From Heliomarina sp018223035 (GTDB taxonomy: Bacteria > Pseudomonadota > Alphaproteobacteria > Rhodobacterales > Rhodobacteraceae): a DNA stretch of 64,000 bases. A program made the position numbers and the translations under genes. Location: contig JAAEZD010000012.1 in the NCBI GenBank assembly GCA_018223035.1, positions 104,855 to 168,854 on the forward strand, written 5' to 3'. Position 1 is the first letter of the stretch. Every line of letters starts with the position of its first letter. Below the pieces are notes generated by a model. That model was not told the DNA's origin, searched no databases, and was given only the letters and a program-made list of their open reading frames with translations. Of this stretch, positions 59,079 through 64,000 are shown one piece after another.

Positions 59079-60106
59079 AGCGGCATCAACGCCCAGTAAT
59101 CGAGATCAAGCAGCACCTCGGGCAGGTACTTGCCATCCTCGCCTTTCAGCTTGAACGGCTCTCCGCCTTTGGTCGCGACCAGCCGCAACCGGATCGCACC
59201 GACACCCGGCGCGCTTGTCTCGGCCTTGTCCAGCACCTCGGACCACGCCTTGACCGTATCGCCCGCGAAACAGGGATTGGCATGGGCGCCGCCGTTCAGC
59301 CCTACGATCATCTGCGCATTGGCCAGACCGTTAAAGGACAGCGCCCGCGCCATCGAAATCACATGCCCGCCATAGATCAGGCGTTGCCCGTCCGGCCGGA
59401 AGGTCGCGTCAAAATGCACCTTGGCCGTGTTCTGCCACAGCCGTGTGGCGATCATGTGCTCGGCTTCCTCGATGGTCACCCCGTCCACATGATCGATTTG
59501 CTCGCCGATCTCGTAATCGCCCCAACGGTGCGGTTCACCCGCCAGCGCAAAATCATAGCCGCTGAAATCCAGCCCCTCGGGAATCACCAGATCCTCCGGC
59601 GCCACCACCTTGCTCAATTCCGGCACGACCGCCTCCGGCGCGGGCGCGTCGAGATCGTTCTTGCGCACCATCACCCAGCGAACATATTCCATGACGGTCT
59701 CGTCCCGCTGGTTCACACCGCGAGAGTGCACGTAAACCACCCCGGTCTTGCCGTTCGAGTTCTGCTTGAGCCCGATCACCTCGGATTCCGAACGCAGTGT
59801 ATCCCCCGCCCAGACCGGTTTCAGCCATCGCCCCTCGGCATAGCCCAAGTTCGCCACCGCGTTCAGCGACACATCCGGCACGGTCTTGCCGAACACGACG
59901 TGAAACGCGGCCAGATCGTCGATGGGGCTTGCCGCCAAACCACTGGCGCGGGCGAACTCATCCGAAGAATAAAGCGCATGCCGCGCCGGATAGAGCGCAT
60001 GATAAAAAGCGCGCTCCCCTCCCGAAACAGTACGCGGCACCGCGTGGGTCAGCACCTGACCAAGCTGGTAATCCTCAAAGAAACGGCCCGGATTGGTCTT
60101 GGCCAT
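59075..60106 (-). CDS. mch: Mesaconyl-CoA hydratase
   Basis: A 343-residue double hot-dog (MaoC-like) enzyme that converts mesaconyl-CoA to beta-methylmalyl-CoA in the ethylmalonyl-CoA pathway. It has the family regions GRFFEDYQLGQVL, DEFARASGLAASPIDDLAAFHVVFG and the second repeat RLIYGGHVISMARALSFNGLANA. It starts by overlapping the DUF1737 stop (TGATG) and ends by overlapping the phosphatase gene. Product of this reaction is the substrate of Mcl-type lyases (60927). Confidence 0.93.
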   Translation of the reverse strand: MAKTNPGRFFEDYQLGQVLTHAVPRTVSGGERAFYHALYPARHALYSSDEFARASGLAASPIDDLAAFHVVFGKTVPDVSLNAVANLGYAEGRWLKPVWAGDTLRSESEVIGLKQNSNGKTGVVYVHSRGVNQRDETVMEYVRWVMVRKNDLDAPAPEAVVPELSKVVAPEDLVIPEGLDFSGYDFALAGEPHRWGDYEIGEQIDHVDGVTIEEAEHMIATRLWQNTAKVHFDATFRPDGQRLIYGGHVISMARALSFNGLANAQMIVGLNGGAHANPCFAGDTVKAWSEVLDKAETSAPGVGAIRLRLVATKGGEPFKLKGEDGKYLPEVLLDLDYWALMPL

Positions 60107-60309
60107 CACTGCTCTCCCAGCTTGATGTCCGGCGTATAGGTCCCGTCCACGTCTTTCGTCACCGCCTGACCGCAACGCATCGACCCTGTCGCCGCGTCAT
60201 GCGCATAGGTCGGAGAGCCGTAGAGCTCCCACCCCTTGTTCAAGGCGTCAGTAACCTTGTGGCAAAAGGCCGACGTGTCGTTTTCGCTGAGAAAGCGGTA
60301 AAGTTTCAT
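60106..60309 (-). CDS. DUF1737 small protein
   Basis: A 67-residue protein of the DUF1737 family: MKLYRFLSENDTSAFCHKVTDALNKGWELYGSPTYAHD. Its stop overlaps the mch start by one base (TGATG). Unknown function; the fixed position before mch suggests a link with that enzyme or co-translation. Confidence 0.82.
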   Translation of the reverse strand: MKLYRFLSENDTSAFCHKVTDALNKGWELYGSPTYAHDAATGSMRCGQAVTKDVDGTYTPDIKLGEQ

Positions 60310-60329
60310 TCAGATCTCCTGATTTCGGG

Positions 60330-60875
60330 TCACCCGAAAGGGTTATAGCCAAGCAGCATGTGGATCACGGCGACGACGGCAAAGACCACCACACCGCCCA
60401 CGACGGCCATGATTTCCTTGCGGACCGGTGCGGGTGCCGGCGGTGTCCACGCTGGTTCGGTGCGATTGATAAGGACCATCGTCACAATAGCCCATACGAG
60501 CAGCCCACCCCAGAGAACGAAGGACGGCGTATCCCCGTTGACCAGCAAATGCCCCACGCACCAGAGAGAAAAGCCGATGAGCTGCGGATGCCGCGTCAGG
60601 CGCGTAACGCCCGTTTTCATGCCCGAGGCCGCGAAAAGGTAGAACGCCACCAGAACCAGCAGGTTGTTGATGCCGGTCATCGCCGGGCTGCGCCCCCAAT
60701 AGAACGCGCCATCCGCGGCGCGATACCCAATCACCATCAGCACGACCGACAGGAGCAGCGCGATTGCAATCGGACCCTTGCCCTTTTCCCCCATGCGCGC
60801 CCGCGCCTCAGGCGCGATGAACTTGAACAGATGTGCTAGCGCCCAGAGAAGGACACCGAGAATGAGGATGAGCAT
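60330..60875 (-). CDS. NnrU-family membrane protein
   Basis: A 181-residue membrane protein with about five helices. It has RHPQLIGFSLWCVGHLLVNGD and NLLVLVAFYLFAASGMK, typical of NnrU. NnrU is a heme-carrying membrane protein needed for nitric-oxide-related processes in denitrifiers, but the family is broader and related to carotenoid/isoprenylcysteine methyltransferase-like proteins. Lies in the mch operon. Confidence 0.88.
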   Translation of the reverse strand: MLILILGVLLWALAHLFKFIAPEARARMGEKGKGPIAIALLLSVVLMVIGYRAADGAFYWGRSPAMTGINNLLVLVAFYLFAASGMKTGVTRLTRHPQLIGFSLWCVGHLLVNGDTPSFVLWGGLLVWAIVTMVLINRTEPAWTPPAPAPVRKEIMAVVGGVVVFAVVAVIHMLLGYNPFG

Positions 60876-60902
60876 GGCTTACTCCGTAAAACGGCTGGGA
60901 AA

Positions 60903-60921
60903 ATGTGAATCTATTTCACAT
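60903..60921 (-). terminator. Terminator after mcl2
   Basis: On the minus strand ATGTGAA and TTCACAT form a 7-bp stem with a 5-base loop, followed by TTTTCCC. It ends the mcl2 transcript and separates it from nnrU. Confidence 0.75.
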
Positions 60922-60926
60922 AGCCC

Positions 60927-61781
60927 TTATTGCGCCATCGCCGCAATAGCCTCGGCTTTGGCCAGTGTCTTTTGAGCGGTTTCCACGTGCAGATTCTCGA
61001 CAATTCTTCCGTCGACCACGGCAACGCCCTGCCCCGATTTATGCGTTTCCTCATAGGCCGAGATCTGACGCCGAGCGAGGTCGACCTCTTCTTCCGAAGG
61101 CGCAAAGGTCCGGTTGGTCACATCGACCTGCGCCGGATGGATCAGGGTCTTGCCGTCAAAGCCCATGTCACGGCCTTGGATACATTCTTCTTCCAGCCCG
61201 TTTTCGTCGAGATAGGCGTTGAACACGCCATCCACGATGATCAGCCCTTCGGCCTTGGCCGCCAGCAGGCAAAGCCCCAGCGCCGTAATCATCGGTTCAC
61301 GGTCGGCCCGGAACCGCGTCTGCAATTCCTTTGCAAGGTCATTGGTGCCCATCACCATGCCCTGCAATTTCGGATGCGCGGCGATTTCGGCTGCACGCAG
61401 CATCCCGCGCGGCGTCTCCATCATTGCCCAGATCGGCAGATCGCCGGTGATCTCCGCCAAAGCGTCCAGATCGGCAGCGCTGTTCACCTTGGGCAACAAA
61501 ACCGCGTCGACATCCATTTTACGTACGGCTTCCGCATCTGCCTTGCCCCAGGGCGTGTCGAGCCCGTTGATCCGCACGATCCGCGCCCGGTTCCCGTACC
61601 CGCCGTCCGCAATCGCCTTGGCCAGAACCGCGCGCGAGGCGTCTTTTTCCTCGGGTGTCACCGCGTCCTCAAGATCGAAGATGATCGCATCCACCGCCAG
61701 ACCCCGCGCCTTGTCCAGCGCGCGTTCTTTCGACGCCGGAATATAAAGAACGGAACGATAGGGGCGGTTCATCGGGTCCAT
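60927..61781 (-). CDS. mcl2: (3S)-malyl-CoA thioesterase (CitE-like, Mcl2)
   Basis: A 284-residue HpcH/HpaI-CitE superfamily enzyme. It has RSVLYIPASKERALDKARGL, DAIIFDLEDAVTPEEK (metal-binding Glu/Asp), VLLPKVNSAADL and WAMMETPRGML. In Rhodobacter sphaeroides the Mcl2 gene stands near mch and mdh, and has malyl-CoA thioesterase activity; here the order is the same, so I infer Mcl2 rather than the lyase Mcl1. The short length (284) fits. ATG 61781 has TTTGGAGG upstream. Confidence 0.87.
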   Translation of the reverse strand: MDPMNRPYRSVLYIPASKERALDKARGLAVDAIIFDLEDAVTPEEKDASRAVLAKAIADGGYGNRARIVRINGLDTPWGKADAEAVRKMDVDAVLLPKVNSAADLDALAEITGDLPIWAMMETPRGMLRAAEIAAHPKLQGMVMGTNDLAKELQTRFRADREPMITALGLCLLAAKAEGLIIVDGVFNAYLDENGLEEECIQGRDMGFDGKTLIHPAQVDVTNRTFAPSEEEVDLARRQISAYEETHKSGQGVAVVDGRIVENLHVETAQKTLAKAEAIAAMAQ

Positions 61782-62117
61782 GCTGGCCTCCAAAGGTCAT
61801 AATATTGCGTGGAAAGGGACATTTTTTTACGGAAAGTTCAAGGTGAAATGCGCCGCGACGCAGCAATTGAACCAAATTCTTCCTATTTGAATGCGTCCGA
61901 CCGGCCGGAATTCAAAAGAACGGGCGCTCGATTAACCATTTCTCAGCCCGACTCGCCCTAGATTTTCTTATCGGATCCGGGAACTCGGCATCGGCTGACC
62001 TGCCCCCGTTGAACAGGCAACGGATTCAAAATCATACAAACTGGGCTTTTCCGCCCGGCACACCGGGCGACCGGCGTGCCAGTCCGGATCGGCACGACTC
62101 ATGGATAGGTATAGAAG
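61782..62117. other. 336-base gap between mcl2 and a small secreted protein gene
   Basis: This divergent region (mcl2 minus, the secreted-protein gene plus) contains a CGCCCGG/CCGGGCG 7-bp hairpin (62052-62069) upstream of the plus-strand gene, and ATAATATTGCG 20 bases before mcl2, partly similar to the TTGCAA palindrome upstream of ccr. No coding frame is convincing. Confidence 0.5.
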
Positions 62118-62435
62118 ATGAAAAACGCATTCTTCCCGCTGGCGATCACCGCCATCACCTTGGCGTCGGCGGCCGAAACCGCCCAGGCGCAACAAACCCG
62201 TAATTGCGCGCCGCGTGAGGTAGTCGTAGGCCGCCTTGCAGGTGGGTATGGCGAAACCCGCCAAAGCATGGGACTCGCCGCGCGCGGTTCCGTGGTCGAA
62301 GTTTTTGCCTCAGACGAAACCGGCACGTGGACGATTACCGTGACCAACCCGGCCGGCGTGACCTGCCTCGTCGCCTCCGGCCAGTCATTCGAGGCTTTGG
62401 CCGAGGCGCTGCCCCCGAAAGGCAATGATGCCTGA
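62118..62435 (+). CDS. Small secreted protein
   Basis: A 105-residue protein with a signal peptide (MKNAFFPLAITAITLASAAETAQA, cleavage near residue 24). The mature part is beta-rich with two Cys (NCAPREVVVGRL and GVTCLVASG), perhaps one disulfide, ending in EALPPKGNDA. Unknown function. ATAGGTATAGAAG precedes the ATG; the leader has a hairpin. Confidence 0.72.
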   Translation: MKNAFFPLAITAITLASAAETAQAQQTRNCAPREVVVGRLAGGYGETRQSMGLAARGSVVEVFASDETGTWTITVTNPAGVTCLVASGQSFEALAEALPPKGNDA

Positions 62436-62543
62436 AACAGGCTTTCCTTCCGGCTGGCGCGGCTCTGGCGCGCCGCCAGCGGAACTCCACACGACACCCC
62501 ACGCTGAAAGTTCAGTCCACACAGGCTTTCCCAAAGATGGCCT

Positions 62544-63299
62544 TCAGGTAAGCCCCTCCCAGATCAGCTTTGCACCGGTCACGACCAGCAGCACATAGGT
62601 CAGACCGAAAAAGAGCCGTTCAGGCACGATCCGGTGCGCCTTTACCCCGATCAGAGCCCCCACTATCGCGACCGGCGCAAGCGCCAGATTGGCAAGCGCG
62701 GTTTCGGCCGTGAACAGGCCCAGATACGCGTAGGGCACGAACTTCACGATATTGATGACCCAGAAGACCAGCACTGTCGTGCCCTGAAAGCTTGTCTTGT
62801 CGAGCTTCCGAGACAACAGGTAGACGGCGGCAGGCGGGCCGCCCGCATGGCTCACGAAACTGGTGAACCCCGCGACTAGACCGGCAAGCCCCCCAACCCA
62901 GGCTGACAGACGCGTGCCCCCGGCCCGGATCAGCCCCATGCGCCGCCCCGCCTGCCAGAAGACAAAGGCAAGCGAAATGCCCCCGATCAGCACCCGGAAC
63001 ACGTCCGGCTCGGCAACCTTGTACAGCAACGCGCCCAGAACCACCCCGGGCACGGCACCAAGGATTAACAGCCGCGCATCCGGCCAGCTCCATGTCTTCC
63101 AATAGGGCCGCAGCGTCGTCGCATCGATCAGCATCAGCAGCGGCAGCATGACCCCAAGCGCCTGTCCCGGCGTCAGAAAAAGCGCCAGAATCGTCGAAGA
63201 GGCAAAGGCTGCCCCGGACCCGAATCCGCCCTTGGAGATGCCCGCAAACAAGACCGCGGGCACCGCCACCGCGAAAAAAGCGCCGTTCAACTCAAGCAT
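62544..63299 (-). CDS. TauE/SafE-family permease
   Basis: A 251-residue membrane protein, two repeats: FAGISKGGFGSGAAFASSTILALF and GLAGLVAGFTSFVSHAGGPPAAVY. Second TauE/SafE protein of the window. Substrate unknown. ATG 63299 begins the family-like MLELNGAFF. Confidence 0.88.
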   Translation of the reverse strand: MLELNGAFFAVAVPAVLFAGISKGGFGSGAAFASSTILALFLTPGQALGVMLPLLMLIDATTLRPYWKTWSWPDARLLILGAVPGVVLGALLYKVAEPDVFRVLIGGISLAFVFWQAGRRMGLIRAGGTRLSAWVGGLAGLVAGFTSFVSHAGGPPAAVYLLSRKLDKTSFQGTTVLVFWVINIVKFVPYAYLGLFTAETALANLALAPVAIVGALIGVKAHRIVPERLFFGLTYVLLVVTGAKLIWEGLT

Positions 63300-63468
63300 T
63301 GGCCACCCCCTAAGCACCTCGTTTGCCTAGGGATTAACCGATCGTCAATCTTTCCGGCAGACCGTCGCGCGACGTTTGGAGTTGCACTGAACACGTGCAG
63401 GACTCTTGCACAAGCGCGTGTTACGCACTACGCAACCCGCAAATTCACAAGGACCGGAGAACTTTCCA

Positions 63469-64000
63469 ATGGCCAGACCCAAAATCGCCCTGATCGGGGC
63501 AGGTCAGATCGGCGGCACGCTCGCCCATCTCGCCGCGATCAAAGAACTTGGCGACGTCATCCTTTTCGATATCGCCGAAGGCACGCCCGAAGGCAAAGCG
63601 CTCGACATCGCGGAATCCGGCCCGTCCGAAGGGTTCGACGCATCGCTTAAGGGCACGCAGTCCTACGCCGATATCGCGGGCGCCGACGTCTGCATCGTCA
63701 CCGCCGGTGTGCCGCGCAAGCCGGGCATGAGCCGCGACGACCTGCTGGGCATCAACCTCAAGGTCATGAAATCCGTGGGCGAAGGCATCCGCGACCACGC
63801 GCCCGACGCCTTTGTCATCTGCATCACCAACCCGCTCGACGCGATGGTCTGGGCGCTGCGCGAATTCTCCGGCCTTCCGCATGAGAAAGTCTGCGGCATG
63901 GCAGGCGTGCTCGACTCGGCCCGCTTCCGTCACTTCCTCAGCCTCGAATTCGGCGTGTCGATGAAAGACGTCACCGCTTTCGTTCTCGGCGGTCACGGCG
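63469..64000 (+). CDS. mdh: Malate dehydrogenase (5' part, runs off the window)
   Basis: The first 177 codons of NAD-dependent malate dehydrogenase, oxidising malate to oxaloacetate. It begins MARPKIALIGAGQIGGTLAHL (NAD motif GAGQIGG), with VTAGVPRKPGMSRDDLL and ITNPLDAMVW, then VCGMAGVLDSARFRHFL. GGACCGGAGA precedes the ATG. The gene continues past 64000. Its neighbourhood with sdh is a conserved TCA cluster. Confidence 0.96.
   Translation, partial: MARPKIALIGAGQIGGTLAHLAAIKELGDVILFDIAEGTPEGKALDIAESGPSEGFDASLKGTQSYADIAGADVCIVTAGVPRKPGMSRDDLLGINLKVMKSVGEGIRDHAPDAFVICITNPLDAMVWALREFSGLPHEKVCGMAGVLDSARFRHFLSLEFGVSMKDVTAFVLGGHG

Noticed and set aside
1..64000. CRISPR arrays, tRNA or rRNA genes, insertion sequences, phage genes
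   Set aside because: I saw no spacer-repeat array, no cloverleaf-like sequence, no transposase or integrase, and no terminal repeats. Absence by eye is not proof.

Overview
The window is a roughly 60% GC stretch of chromosome from an alphaproteobacterium, almost certainly a marine Rhodobacteraceae (Roseobacter group). The evidence is the combination of genes: ectoine biosynthesis with its own aspartokinase, a LuxI/LuxR pair, the ethylmalonyl-CoA pathway (ccr, ecm, mch, mcl2), an HvrA-type H-NS protein, a VPLPA-CTERM protein, and the mdh / mcl2 / mch / sdh neighbourhood, which I recall from Rhodobacter and relatives. I see no tRNA, rRNA, CRISPR array, phage or insertion sequence. The content looks like core chromosome rather than an island.

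Layout. 1-5.5 kb: DbpA-like RNA helicase, a 22-residue membrane microprotein behind a hairpin that covers its ribosome-binding site, YihY, an AI-2E permease and a transglutaminase-like protein. 5.7-12.2 kb: sensory block with a short LOV photoreceptor, a giant CheB-CheR-PAS-HWE kinase and a lone receiver in one operon, facing a second HWE kinase-receiver hybrid. 12.3-17.5 kb: RND efflux permease with two adaptors. 17.8-23.8 kb: class III aminotransferase, ectR, then divergent ectA-ectB-ectC-ask with duplicated promoter boxes. 24.1-32.3 kb: CHASE-PAS histidine kinase, then a tandem glycine riboswitch controlling gcvT-gcvH-VOC-gcvP and an unknown membrane protein. 32.4-39.5 kb: universal stress protein, NfuA-like Fe-S scaffold, tsaB-rimI, and a four-gene BMP-type nucleoside ABC transporter. 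39.6-45.2 kb: TauE/TIGR02186 pair, SDR, SF1 helicase, luxI, luxR and a small ORF overlapping luxR. 45.4-51.8 kb: ccr, PlsB-like acyltransferase, ecm, H-NS family protein, deoD. 51.8-54.6 kb: VPLPA-CTERM protein, DUF1989 protein and small proteins. 54.1-64 kb: sdhCDA-lipoprotein-sdhB-secreted protein, histidine phosphatase, mch, DUF1737, nnrU, mcl2, a small secreted protein, TauE, and the start of mdh.

How it works together. The cell can assimilate acetyl-CoA through the ethylmalonyl-CoA pathway (Ccr, Ecm, Mch, Mcl2 are all here) and feed the TCA cycle (Sdh, Mdh). It makes ectoine for osmoprotection, cleaves glycine under riboswitch control, salvages nucleosides (BMP transporter, DeoD) and senses light and population density.

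The most interesting items are cis-structures: two SD-sequestering leader hairpins (2369-2396 and 17539-17584), two tandem ectA promoters that each carry an identical 15-bp box across the -10, a hairpin that appears to bridge a too-distant Shine-Dalgarno upstream of ask, an 11-bp-periodic repeat upstream of the aminotransferase, and paired TGTGATCAC boxes upstream of sdh. The LOV/CheB-CheR-HWE/receiver operon is the best candidate for an uncharacterised signalling system.
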